DNA of 64,000 nt from Mesorhizobium_K sp040049215. GTDB lineage: Bacteria > Pseudomonadota > Alphaproteobacteria > Rhizobiales > Rhizobiaceae. Both the position numbers and the translations under genes were made by a program. Shown here piece by piece: positions 16,592-26,061 of the stretch (position 1 is its first letter; every line of letters starts with the position of its first letter). The DNA lies in NCBI RefSeq assembly GCF_040049215.1, contig NZ_JBDZDN010000001.1:1798001-1862000 (forward strand), in the 5' to 3' direction. Below the pieces are notes generated by a model. That model ran no database searches. It worked only from the letters and a program-made list of their open reading frames with translations, and had not been told where the DNA came from.

Positions 16592-18193
16592 TCACTTCTT
16601 CTTACCCAAGCCCGACAAGCCGCCGCCGAGGCCCGGAAGTTTCATGCCACCCGGCAGGCCGGGCAGTCCGCCACCGCCCAGACCAGGAAGACCGCCGGGC
16701 AATCCCCGCGGCAGTGCCCCGCCGAGGCCGGCGGCCTCCGCCTGCTTCCGCAGCGCCTCGAGCTGCTTGGGGTCCATCTTCGACAGATCGGGCATTCCGC
16801 CCATTCCGGCCATGCCCCCGGGCATCATGCCGCCGAGACCCATCTTGCTGGCAAGCCCGCCCATCATGCCGCGCATCATGCCGCCGCCTTTGCCCTTGCC
16901 GCCCATCGCCTTCATCATGTCGGCCATCTGGCGGTGCATCTTCAGGAGCTTGTTGATCTCGGCGGCGTCGGTGCCCGAGCCGGCGGCGATGCGCTTCTTG
17001 CGGCTGTGCTTCAGAATGTCGGGATTGGCGCGCTCGGCCCTGGTCATCGACGAGATGATGGCGACCTGGCGCTTGAACATCTTGTCGTCGAGGCCGGCGG
17101 AGGCGAGCTGATCCTTCATCTTGCCCATGCCCGGCATCATCGACATGATGCCGCCCATGCCGCCGAGCTTCGACATCTGCTCGAGCTGGCCGGCGAGGTC
17201 GTTCAGGTCGAACTTGCCCGACTGCATCTTTTTCGCCATCGCCGCGGCCTGTTCGGCGTCGATGCTTTCGGCGGCTTTCTCGACCAGCGAGACGATGTCG
17301 CCCATGCCGAGGATGCGGTCGGCGATGCGGCGGGGATGAAACTCCTCCAGCGCGTCCATCTTCTCGCCGGTGCCGATAAGCTTGATCGGTTTGCCGGTGA
17401 CGGCGCGCATGGAAAGTGCCGCGCCGCCGCGGCCGTCGCCGTCCATGCGGGTGAGCACGAGGCCGGTGACGCCGACGCGTTCGTCGAAGCTTTTCGCGAG
17501 ATTGACGGCGTCCTGGCCGGTGAGGCTGTCGGCGACGAGCAGGATTTCGTGCGGGTTCGAGGCCTTCCTGATCTCGGCCATCTCGACCATCAGCGGCTCG
17601 TCGATATGGGTGCGGCCGGCGGTGTCGAGGATGACGACGTCATGGCCGCCGAGTTTTGCCGCCTGCACGGCGCGCGCCGCGATCTGGACCGGCGACTGGC
17701 CGGCGATAACGGGCAGCGTGGCGACGCCCGCCTGCTCGCCGAGCTGGCGCAACTGCTCCTGCGCGGCCGGACGGCGCGTATCGAGCGAGGCCATCAGAAC
17801 CTTCTTGTTCTGGCGGTCGGTCAGGCGCTTGGCGATCTTGGCAGTGGTCGTGGTCTTGCCCGAACCCTGCAGGCCGACCATCATGACGACGACCGGCGCG
17901 GGCGCGTTGAGGTCGATCGCCACGCCCTCGGAACCCAGCATCCCGACCAGCTCGTCATGGACGATCTTGACGACCATCTGGCCGGGCTTGATCGACTTCA
18001 GCACGTCGGCGCCGACAGCCTTGGCGCGCACCTTGTCGGTGAAGGAGCGCACGACATCGAGCGCCACGTCGGCTTCAAGCAGCGCACGGCGCACCTCGCG
18101 CAGCGCTGCCGAGACATCGGCCTCCGACAGCGTGCCGCGGCCGGTCAGGCCGTTCAGAATCGAGCCAAGGCGCTCTTGCAGCGACTCAAACAT
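16592..18193 (-). CDS. ffh: signal recognition particle protein Ffh
   Basis: GTPase of the signal recognition particle, which delivers nascent membrane proteins to FtsY. The 533 aa comprise the N-domain helical bundle, a G domain with P-loop GLQGSGKTTTTAK (residues 107-119), an ILDTAGR motif, the DSLTGQDAVN segment and TRMDGD. They are followed by the Met-rich M domain that binds signal peptides and SRP RNA. The C-terminal 80 residues are an unusual Gly/Met/Pro/Leu-rich extension seen in rhizobial Ffh. It is first in the ffh - chorismate mutase - rpsP operon. Its receptor gene ftsY is also in this window. Confidence 0.97.
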   Translation of the reverse strand: MFESLQERLGSILNGLTGRGTLSEADVSAALREVRRALLEADVALDVVRSFTDKVRAKAVGADVLKSIKPGQMVVKIVHDELVGMLGSEGVAIDLNAPAPVVVMMVGLQGSGKTTTTAKIAKRLTDRQNKKVLMASLDTRRPAAQEQLRQLGEQAGVATLPVIAGQSPVQIAARAVQAAKLGGHDVVILDTAGRTHIDEPLMVEMAEIRKASNPHEILLVADSLTGQDAVNLAKSFDERVGVTGLVLTRMDGDGRGGAALSMRAVTGKPIKLIGTGEKMDALEEFHPRRIADRILGMGDIVSLVEKAAESIDAEQAAAMAKKMQSGKFDLNDLAGQLEQMSKLGGMGGIMSMMPGMGKMKDQLASAGLDDKMFKRQVAIISSMTRAERANPDILKHSRKKRIAAGSGTDAAEINKLLKMHRQMADMMKAMGGKGKGGGMMRGMMGGLASKMGLGGMMPGGMAGMGGMPDLSKMDPKQLEALRKQAEAAGLGGALPRGLPGGLPGLGGGGLPGLPGGMKLPGLGGGLSGLGKKK

Positions 18194-18455
18194 TTCATTC
18201 CCTTCGTCTCAGGCTTTCAGACCCGAGAGGTAGTGCGTCCGCCCGTCAGGTCCAAGCAATGCGCAAAGCCAAAAAGCACCCGGGGGCGCATCGCGCTGCC
18301 GGGTGTTGGCCTCCGGGATCGATTTATACCTTCCACCTATAACAAGGTTTCGGGTCCCGGTCGGCTTGCTCGGAGTGTCTACTCGTCGCGGAATTCGCTG
18401 CGCATAGACAGGAAAAGCCGGCTGGAGTCAAGGTTTGGGCGCCGCAGGTAGTGGG

Positions 18456-18854
18456 TCAGCTTGAAATCCGGATAATAGGTCCGGACTTACTTGGTATAGT
18501 GAATTTGACCGAGCTGAAGTCGATCTTCCGGGTATCGTCCTCGCCGACCGACGCGCACTCCAGACAATCTGCGTAGCCATCCGACAGGTAGAGGAGGAAT
18601 ATAACGGGCCCGGACAGGCCGCTCACATCGGCTGTCGCATCGCCGATGGGGCTCGCCACCTGAAGTGGCGGCGACCGCCGGCTGACGGTAAAGTCCATGA
18701 AGAAACCACTTCCGGTGTTTCTGCGCTCGTGCACGAGCGCAGTCTCGATTTGCGCGAGGATCGGCGAGCCGAGGGGATGGCCAGAGCAAATAGCCTCTAT
18801 GGCGGCTCGCTCGAAGGCATTCAACGACGATTCAGGGCTAGTCTTTGCGCTCAT
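18456..18854 (-). CDS. conserved small hypothetical protein
   Basis: The 132-aa product has no signal peptide or TM segment. The pattern LNAFERAAIEAICSGHP at the start, then NTGSGFFMDFTV and later FLLYLSDGYADCLEC, resembles a widespread family of small uncharacterised proteins in which a conserved RxxTGxGFF motif is followed by a xGxxxLLEG-like motif. I recall the family pattern but not a function. It stands alone between ffh and the CPBP protease gene on the same strand. The reading frame is well bounded and composition is protein-like. Confidence 0.6.
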   Translation of the reverse strand: MSAKTSPESSLNAFERAAIEAICSGHPLGSPILAQIETALVHERRNTGSGFFMDFTVSRRSPPLQVASPIGDATADVSGLSGPVIFLLYLSDGYADCLECASVGEDDTRKIDFSSVKFTIPSKSGPIIRISS

Positions 18855-18926
18855 GAGTAACTCGCTCCGTAGGGATGCGCCGCTCGCTGCCGCTAAGGCG
18901 AGGCAACGCTACCGGCAGTCGGAAGG

Positions 18927-19877
18927 CTACCCCAGGTCCGGCGTCACCCTGAGCGGCGAGCGTGGATGCATGAGCAGCAGCCAGGTGGCCAGGATCGAGG
19001 CGATGCTGATGCCGGCGATCATCGCCGTTTGCGCCGGCGTCCAGTCAAGGGCGGTCAGTGGCGCGCCGCGAAAGAGCGCAAGGCCGCCAAGTGCGTCGTC
19101 ATGCGAGATGAACAGGAAGCCGACGAGATTGTTGCCGAGATGCGCGCCCATCGCCGCGCCAAGATTGCCGGTCGCGTAGACGAGCAGCGCCAGCAGTGCG
19201 GCGAAGGCGCCGATCGAGATCGCCACGCCGATGTTCATGCCGAGCACGGATGCGGGGTTCCAGTGCAGCGCGGTGAACACCACGGTCGGCAGAACCGCCC
19301 ATATCAGCGGACTGCGGAAACGGTGGGCAAGGCCGCGTTGAAGGTAGCCGCGGAAAAGAAGCTCTTCCGAGGAGGTCTGGACGAAGGCGAGCAAGAGGAT
19401 CGGCAGCAGGAAAAGCAGCCAGGCGCCGAACTCGACCGGGCCGCGCCCGACATCGGGGGTGATGAGCAGATAACCGAGTTCCGTCAGCAGCGAGGTTATG
19501 ACGACCGCGACGAAACCCTTGAGGAAGCCGTTGCCGGAGAGCCGGGCGCTGTTGCCGAAGAGCCGGGAGAGCTTCTCCCGGTGCAGCAGGCGCATGGCGA
19601 TCCAGACGCCGAGCCAGATGCCGGCGAAGGTGGCGAGCGTGGCGAAAAGGCCACCGGAGGTGGTGAGGAAGCGCTCGAGGGGATTGCCGCCGTCGAAGGT
19701 CAGCACCTCGTCCTCGCCGGTCAGCATCCAGCCATAAGCGCCGGCGAAGACGACAGCCATCGTGATCACCAGCCAGCACACCGCCACGATCACTGTTCCC
19801 GCAATCAGGCGTGGCAGGGTGGTCTTTTCGTTCGGCGAGCGCCTGTAGCGCTCGAAAGCCGTGGGATCGATCGCCAT
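18927..19877 (-). CDS. CPBP family intramembrane glutamic endopeptidase
   Basis: A 316-aa polytopic membrane protein with the ABI/CPBP (CAAX protease-like) signature: EELLFRGYLQ (motif 1, paired glutamates and Arg), FTALHW (motif 2 His) and HLGNNLVGF (motif 3 His/Asn). Around eight hydrophobic segments span the protein. Family members act as Rce1-like prenyl endopeptidases in eukaryotes or in bacteriocin maturation and immunity in bacteria; the substrate here is unknown. The ATG at 19877 gives a cytoplasmic N-terminus before the first TM; the open frame extends upstream into the terminator region and was not used. Confidence 0.88.
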   Translation of the reverse strand: MAIDPTAFERYRRSPNEKTTLPRLIAGTVIVAVCWLVITMAVVFAGAYGWMLTGEDEVLTFDGGNPLERFLTTSGGLFATLATFAGIWLGVWIAMRLLHREKLSRLFGNSARLSGNGFLKGFVAVVITSLLTELGYLLITPDVGRGPVEFGAWLLFLLPILLLAFVQTSSEELLFRGYLQRGLAHRFRSPLIWAVLPTVVFTALHWNPASVLGMNIGVAISIGAFAALLALLVYATGNLGAAMGAHLGNNLVGFLFISHDDALGGLALFRGAPLTALDWTPAQTAMIAGISIASILATWLLLMHPRSPLRVTPDLG

Positions 19878-19970
19878 CGGGAGCCTGTTCGAGGGTGGGT
19901 TTGTCGCGATAGGCTCGATGAAACGGCGCCGCGTCAAGGGGACACCCAAAGCTTCGATTGCGATGGTGAA

Positions 19971-20007
19971 AAAAATCCGCCCGGAGACGATCTCCGGGCG
20001 GATTTTC
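19971..20007 (-). terminator. rho-independent terminator (possibly bidirectional)
   Basis: A long stem AATCCGCCCGGAGA/TCTCCGGGCGGATT with loop CGA is flanked by A-runs on one side and T-runs on the other. On the minus strand it follows the SH3/DUF1236 gene stop by about 40 bases and ends in TTTTTT. Confidence 0.85.
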
Positions 20008-20045
20008 AAACCAGTGCTCAAACCGGCGCCTGTCGGCGCATCAGG

Positions 20046-20723
20046 TCAGCGCAGCACGTAGACGATGCGACGCGTGTCCGGCTCGACCAGGACGGGCTGG
20101 CCGTTCACGTAGACGTAGCGGTATTCGTAGTCGGGAATTTCCCGGAGTTGCACCGTCTCGGGAAGTCCCGCTCCGACGACGACTTCGCCGTCGAGATAGA
20201 CCGGCTCGATCTGGTTCGAGGTGACGTAGGTGCGCACCTTCTCCGGCGGGTCGATGACCGTGCCGGCGGCTCCGCCCGCGATCACGCCGGCGCCGCCGCC
20301 GACGACCGCGCCGACCGGGCCAGCGATGAGCGCGCCCGCGACCGCGCCGGTCACGCCGCCGGTGACGGCGCCAGTCGCGCCGCCGTCGACGTCAGCCGGA
20401 GCCTCGACGATCCGTACGCCGGAATCGGCCGGCCGCTCGGTGAGGACAAGCTGGGCGCCGCCGAAATCGCCGGTCAGATAGTCCGAATAGACCCAGCCGT
20501 CGCCGTCGTTGAAGGCGACGACACACCATTTGCTGGCTTCCAGGCAACCGTTGAGATTGGCCGACTGTCCGGCGCCGATGACGCCGACGACCTGATGCTG
20601 CGGGCCGGGGCCTGCGCGTACGTTGAGGTCGGTGGTGGCGACGACGGCCGACTGCGCGAAGGCAGCGCCCGTCATGGCGAGCAGTGCGCCGGCTGCCGCC
20701 GAAACGAGAAATTTGCTGTGCAT
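20046..20723 (-). CDS. secreted SH3-domain / DUF1236 protein with glycine-zipper segment
   Basis: The 225-aa product has a clear signal peptide (hydrophobic core to AAFAQS, cleavage near residue 23). A bacterial SH3-like domain follows (DLNVRAGPGPQHQVVGVI, then CVVAFNDGDGWVYSDYL). A Gly/Ala-rich glycine-zipper stretch of about 35 residues comes next, and the C-terminal DUF1236 module ends DYEYRYVYVNGQPVLVEP. Such proteins are envelope-located in rhizobia; SH3 domains often bind peptidoglycan or metal. The ATG at 20723 follows GGAGAAG, preferred over an upstream in-frame ATG at 20819. It has its own terminator downstream. The molecular function is unknown. Confidence 0.88.
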   Translation of the reverse strand: MHSKFLVSAAAGALLAMTGAAFAQSAVVATTDLNVRAGPGPQHQVVGVIGAGQSANLNGCLEASKWCVVAFNDGDGWVYSDYLTGDFGGAQLVLTERPADSGVRIVEAPADVDGGATGAVTGGVTGAVAGALIAGPVGAVVGGGAGVIAGGAAGTVIDPPEKVRTYVTSNQIEPVYLDGEVVVGAGLPETVQLREIPDYEYRYVYVNGQPVLVEPDTRRIVYVLR

Positions 20724-20825
20724 TTGTCTTCTCCGTTCTGATGGTCCCTCGACCCTGAAACGGGGCGCAAGTCGATGAGTTCCGGTTAAACCGGGCCGCT
20801 CCATGACGTTTTGTTGCAATGGGTT

Positions 20826-21890
20826 TCAGCCGTCCTGCAGCGCCGGTTGAGCCGGGCCGGAGAGCAGTTCGTGCACGAAGCCGAGCTTTTGCGCCGTTAC
20901 CGGCGAGATGACGAACGGGTAGAGGTCGGGCAGGCCCATGCAGCGATTGATGGAGTTGGACGCCTCGGAGAGCACCAGCCAGCGCGCCAGCGTGCGCTCG
21001 AACGGTTCGGGCGGGGAACCGCCGACAGGCGGCTGGCCCCTGTCGCTGTCGGGCAATTCGTCGCCTGCGTCGGTGTCCAGCCGTGCAAGCGGAATTCTCA
21101 GCGCACGCACCATCTCAAGCGTGTCGGTGATGTGGAGATAATGGGCGAAGGTCTCGGCCCAGTCCTCCCAGGGATGGCTCGCCGCATAGGCGGAGATGTG
21201 GCGGTTTTCCCAGTCCGGCGGCGCGCCTTCGGCATAGTGGCGGCGCAGCGCCTCCTCGTAGTCCGCGCTCTCGTCGCCGAACAGTTGGTGAAAACGTTGC
21301 AGGCGGCCGGCATCGTCCCGGATCAGACGATCCCAGTAGTAGTGGCCGAGTTCGTGGCGGAAGTGGCCGAGAAGCGTGCGGTAGTCCTCGCCCATCGCGG
21401 CGCGCATCTTCTCGCGCTCGGAGGAATCGGCCTCGGCGACGTTGAGCGTGATCAGGCCGTTGTCGTGGCCTGTCAGCACATGTTCGCCCGTCGGAACGTC
21501 GCCGGCGAGCGGATCGGCGAGGAAATCGAAAGCGATGCCGACTTCCTCTTCCGGGCCGGCCTTGGCCTCCACCGGCAGGCCGAAGGCCAGAAGCGAGTAG
21601 ATGGCGCGCTTCTTTGCCGCCTCGACCCTGATCCAGCGCTCGCGGTTGCCTGATATCGAGAGGTCGGGGATGGTCTTGTTGAGCGCGCAGGCTCGGCAGA
21701 ACAGGCTTTCGGGCTCCGCCATCCAGTTGCAGCCGCATTCGGCCGCGTTGACGCAGGCCGGCGCCCCGGCGCCGGAAAGCGTGAAAGCGCCGCGTCTCGG
21801 GTCGTAGAGCACGAGGCTTGCGCAATTCAGGCACTGCGCATTCTCGAAATAGAGACGGCCGCCGCAATGGGGGCAGACAAACAGCTTCAT
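20826..21890 (-). CDS. putative zinc-binding metallopeptidase with N-terminal zinc ribbon
   Basis: A 354-aa cytoplasmic protein. Two Cys-pair zinc-ribbon segments open it (CPHCGG, CLNC, then CGCNW and CRAC within the first 75 residues). A metalloprotease signature RHELGHYYWDRL lies in the middle (HExxH). The sequence matches the putative zinc-binding metallopeptidase family (Peptidase_Mx) found in many proteobacteria as an isolated gene; the physiological substrate is unknown. I used the ATG at 21890, which starts directly with MKLFVCPHCGG, rather than the upstream in-frame ATG at 21935. Confidence 0.88.
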   Translation of the reverse strand: MKLFVCPHCGGRLYFENAQCLNCASLVLYDPRRGAFTLSGAGAPACVNAAECGCNWMAEPESLFCRACALNKTIPDLSISGNRERWIRVEAAKKRAIYSLLAFGLPVEAKAGPEEEVGIAFDFLADPLAGDVPTGEHVLTGHDNGLITLNVAEADSSEREKMRAAMGEDYRTLLGHFRHELGHYYWDRLIRDDAGRLQRFHQLFGDESADYEEALRRHYAEGAPPDWENRHISAYAASHPWEDWAETFAHYLHITDTLEMVRALRIPLARLDTDAGDELPDSDRGQPPVGGSPPEPFERTLARWLVLSEASNSINRCMGLPDLYPFVISPVTAQKLGFVHELLSGPAQPALQDG

Positions 21891-22212
21891 GATTTCCGAT
21901 CGATTCAAACAACTCAGGCGCGGGACGCGCAGCAACGCTTCCGCGCCGCCTTCGGTTCCGCGTCCCGGAAGTGGGGTGTGTGCGTCCTCGACAAAAGGGA
22001 CATTGCCAGCAGTGTCCTGTCGATCACAACATCGACAACTTCGCCGTTTAGCGGCTGTTCACCGCAACAAACGCTTGATCGGTGCGGATTTTTTGGGCAT
22101 TTCGCTGCAGATCACGGTGTTTCGCCTGTTCAATAACCGCCGTGACGGGCATGCGTTTGGCTGGCAGGGTTCCCTGCACGGGATTGTGGTTCAGGCAACT
22201 CAGGAGAACGGC

Positions 22213-23010
22213 ATGGCATTTTTTGCCAAGGGAAGGATGTTCGCGGCGGCGACCGCGGTCGCGCTAGGCTTGCTGACGGGCAGCGCCCAGGCGGCCCAGT
22301 GCGGCGATACCGCTGACGGGTTCGAGCAGTGGAAGGTCGACTTCGCCGCCGAGGCAAAGGCGGCCGGCGTCAAGAAGAAGGGACTGGCGGCGCTTGCCGG
22401 CACGACATACGCCACCGGAACGATCAAGGTTGACCGGGCGGTCCACAAGGCTTTCAGCGGCAGCGTCGAGTCTTTCATGCAGCGCCGCGGTGCATCGACG
22501 ATCATATCCAAGGGCCGTTCGCTGAAGAAGGCGAACGCTGCGCTGTTCGACAAGATCGAGCGCACCTATGGCGTGCCGCCCGGCGTGTTGCTCGCCATCT
22601 GGGGCATGGAGACCGGTTTCGGCTCGTTCATGGGCAAGCAGAATACGGTTTCAGCCATTGTGACGCTGGCGTATGACTGCCGCCGTCCGGCCTTCTTCTA
22701 TCCGCACGCGATCGGAGCGCTCAAGCTGGTCGACCGCGGAGCGCTGAGCGCCAGTTCGGTCGGCGCAATGCATGGCGAGATCGGCCACACCCAGTTCCTG
22801 CCCGGGAATGTTCTGAAATATGGCGTCGGCAACATGAACCTGCGCGACAAGAACACGGCGCTGATGTCCACCGCCAATTTCCTTGCCGGCCACGGCTGGC
22901 AGCCGGGCGCCGGCTACGCGGGCAACATGGGCGCGATCGCCGGCTGGAATTCCGCGAACGTCTATCAGCAGGCCATCGCCCGGATCGGCGCAGCCATCGA
23001 CGGCGAGTGA
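22213..23010 (+). CDS. lytic murein transglycosylase (MltB-like)
   Basis: Cleaves the MurNAc-GlcNAc bond of peptidoglycan, forming anhydro-MurNAc, in the periplasm. The 265-aa protein has a signal peptide (cleavage after SAQA near residue 27), then an SLT_2-type domain with the catalytic Glu in AIWGMETGFGSF and the family segment EIGHTQFLPGNVLKYG. It is shorter than E. coli MltB and lacks a C-terminal peptidoglycan-binding domain. The lipobox is absent, so it is probably soluble. The ATG at 22213 is preceded by CAGGAGAA. The gene converges with argG and shares a terminator with it. Confidence 0.92.
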   Translation: MAFFAKGRMFAAATAVALGLLTGSAQAAQCGDTADGFEQWKVDFAAEAKAAGVKKKGLAALAGTTYATGTIKVDRAVHKAFSGSVESFMQRRGASTIISKGRSLKKANAALFDKIERTYGVPPGVLLAIWGMETGFGSFMGKQNTVSAIVTLAYDCRRPAFFYPHAIGALKLVDRGALSASSVGAMHGEIGHTQFLPGNVLKYGVGNMNLRDKNTALMSTANFLAGHGWQPGAGYAGNMGAIAGWNSANVYQQAIARIGAAIDGE

Positions 23011-23031
23011 CGCGCCGCTTGCATCGCAAAC

Positions 23032-23059
23032 AAAAAGCCCGGCGTGCCGGGCTTTTTGT
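23032..23059. terminator. bidirectional rho-independent terminator
   Basis: AAAAAGCCCGGC-GT-GCCGGGCTTTTT is a near-perfect stem flanked by A and T runs, between the stops of the convergent transglycosylase and argG genes. Confidence 0.92.
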
Positions 23060-23075
23060 TTGATTTGCCTGCCGG

Positions 23076-24299
<1,224 letters not shown>

Positions 24300-24462
24300 G
24301 CCGGTCCCCGGTTCGATTTTCGGGGCACTCATATCAGGAAAGGCGGCGCGGACAAGCCGAGGACAGGCCGCACGCCGGCGCTGGACCAAGGAAACGCCGC
24401 TCGATGCGCTGGCTCGCGGACCGCCGCCGCTTTATAGGTGGGGGTAGCTAGGGTCAGCCGTC

Positions 24463-25104
24463 ATGCCATTCATCCCCGACACAACCGTGCTCGTCCAGTT
24501 CGCCATCGCCTCGGTGATCCTTGCGATCACGCCCGGACCCGACATGACGCTCTTCGTCAGCCGGACGCTCTCACAAGGCCGCGCGGCGGGTTTCGCGTCG
24601 ATGGCCGGCGCGCTGACCGGCACGATCGTGCACACGCTGCTGGTGGTGATCGGCGTGTCCGCCCTGATCATCGCGTCCCCCACCGCCTTCCTGGTGCTGA
24701 AGATTTTCGGGGCCGGCTATCTCGTCTACCTGGCCTACCAGGCGATCCGCTACGGTTCCGCCTTCTCGCCGGAAACGCGGAAGGGACCGCGCATATCGGC
24801 GGCGAGAAGCTTCTCGATCGGACTGGGCGTCAATCTGATGAACCCGAAGGTCATCCTGTTCTTCATGACCTTCCTGCCGCAATTCGTCTCGGCGCATGAT
24901 CCGAACGCGGCAGGCAAGCTTTTCTTCCTCGGCGCGATGTTCGTGCTGATCTCGATACCGGTGACGGCGCCGATGGTGTTCGTGGCCGACCGCTTTGCCG
25001 CCGCGATGAAAAGAAGCCCGCGTGTCACCCGGGTGGTCGACTATCTGTTCGCCGGGGTCTTTTCCGCCTTTGCCCTGAAGATCATCACGGCGCAGGCGAA
25101 GTGA
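24463..25104 (+). CDS. LysE/RhtB family amino-acid exporter
   Basis: A 213-aa inner-membrane protein with about six TM helices and the family signature ITPGPDMTLFVSRTL near residue 22-36, as well as the mid-protein GVNLMNPKV motif typical of LysE/RhtB translocators. These export amino acids or derivatives such as homoserine and threonine; the substrate here cannot be told. The gene is divergent from argG, and its 3' end overlaps by 20 bases the 3' end of the convergent small membrane protein gene. Confidence 0.92.
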   Translation: MPFIPDTTVLVQFAIASVILAITPGPDMTLFVSRTLSQGRAAGFASMAGALTGTIVHTLLVVIGVSALIIASPTAFLVLKIFGAGYLVYLAYQAIRYGSAFSPETRKGPRISAARSFSIGLGVNLMNPKVILFFMTFLPQFVSAHDPNAAGKLFFLGAMFVLISIPVTAPMVFVADRFAAAMKRSPRVTRVVDYLFAGVFSAFALKIITAQAK

Positions 25105-25606
25105 CATCCTTGCGGGGCCGCCAACTGCCGGCGGTGCGGCCGGCGACCAGCCAGTAGCCGATGCCGCCGCACATGCCTGCCCCGACGACCAGCAGAGCGA
25201 GGCTCGAATCGGTGATCGCCGAACGCCTGCCTGCTGGCTGGGAAACCAGGTCCAGCCCTTCGGAAACCTCGTACATCCCGTCGGCGGCCCGCCAGAAGAA
25301 ACCGAGCACCACGACCGCGACGATGCCGCCGGCGATGGCATAGAAGAGCCAGTCGCGCTTGCCCAGGATCTCGGCAAGCAGAATCGCCGGCGCCGACGGG
25401 ACGAAGGCGAAATAGGCGACGAAAAGGGCTACGAATGGGATCACGAAGATATATGAGCCCGCGAGCATCGCAGGCAGTTCCTCGGCCGCAGATCCCGCCG
25501 AAGCGATGACCACGACAACGAGGAAGGCGCTGGCGGCAAGCGACGCGACGGAATAGCCGGCGATGATGATGAAGAAGCGGCCGAGATAGGTCAGGACGCG
25601 GTTCAC
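25085..25606 (-). CDS. small membrane protein of unknown function (third gene of rlmN operon)
   Basis: A 173-aa product with about four hydrophobic segments. I chose the GTG at 25606, which overlaps the stop of the preceding membrane protein gene (GTGA overlap), giving VNRVLTYLGRFFII as the start. Both this and the preceding protein end with a similar motif (IYWLVAGR here GYWLVAGRTAG), so they look like paralogues arising from tandem duplication. No known family was recognised. Translational coupling suggests they are made together. Confidence 0.72.
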   Translation of the reverse strand: MNRVLTYLGRFFIIIAGYSVASLAASAFLVVVVIASAGSAAEELPAMLAGSYIFVIPFVALFVAYFAFVPSAPAILLAEILGKRDWLFYAIAGGIVAVVVLGFFWRAADGMYEVSEGLDLVSQPAGRRSAITDSSLALLVVGAGMCGGIGYWLVAGRTAGSWRPRKDVTSPAP

Positions 25607-26061
25607 GGAAGCTGCCTGCCTGCGACGCGGTCCACGAAACGGCCCGCCACCAGCCAGTAGATGGCGCCTCCCGCGAGCCCGCCCGGAAGGGTGGGCAGGA
25701 CGAGGCCAACCGGGACAAGGGAAGCGCCGCCGGAGAAGATGTTGAACAGCCCTATCGCCACGACCGCATCGATACCACCGGCGAGCGCGAACCGCCACCA
25801 CCGGTTCCAGCGCAGCGACAGCGACAGCCAGACGACGACGAGGAAGCCGGGAAGCGCCGTGGCGAAGGTGATCACCATGCCGGCAAGAACAAAGCCCGCG
25901 AACTCCATTGCCCGGTTTCCAAACGGTTCCGGATCATTGCCGGCGAACAGGCTGGCAAAGGATAACGTTATTGCGATCACCACCAGGGTCGCGACGAACA
26001 CCGCCGCAAGATAACCGCCTGCGACCACGGCCCCCACCGTGGCGCCGCGCCTCCAGTTCAC
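25603..26061 (-). CDS. small membrane protein of unknown function (second gene of rlmN operon)
   Basis: A 152-aa product with four hydrophobic segments and the C-terminal motif GGAIYWLVAGRF shared with the next gene. The GTG start at 26061 overlaps the rlmN stop codon as GTGA, so translation is probably coupled. The protein resembles many short rhizobial membrane proteins without assigned function. Its position after rlmN is the only functional clue and may be incidental. Confidence 0.72.
   Translation of the reverse strand: MNWRRGATVGAVVAGGYLAAVFVATLVVIAITLSFASLFAGNDPEPFGNRAMEFAGFVLAGMVITFATALPGFLVVVWLSLSLRWNRWWRFALAGGIDAVVAIGLFNIFSGGASLVPVGLVLPTLPGGLAGGAIYWLVAGRFVDRVAGRQLP

Noticed and set aside
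16559..18451. 630-residue open frame on the plus strand antisense to ffh
   Set aside because: It is a His/Asp/Ala-rich shadow of ffh caused by codon bias, with no domain or ribosome site.
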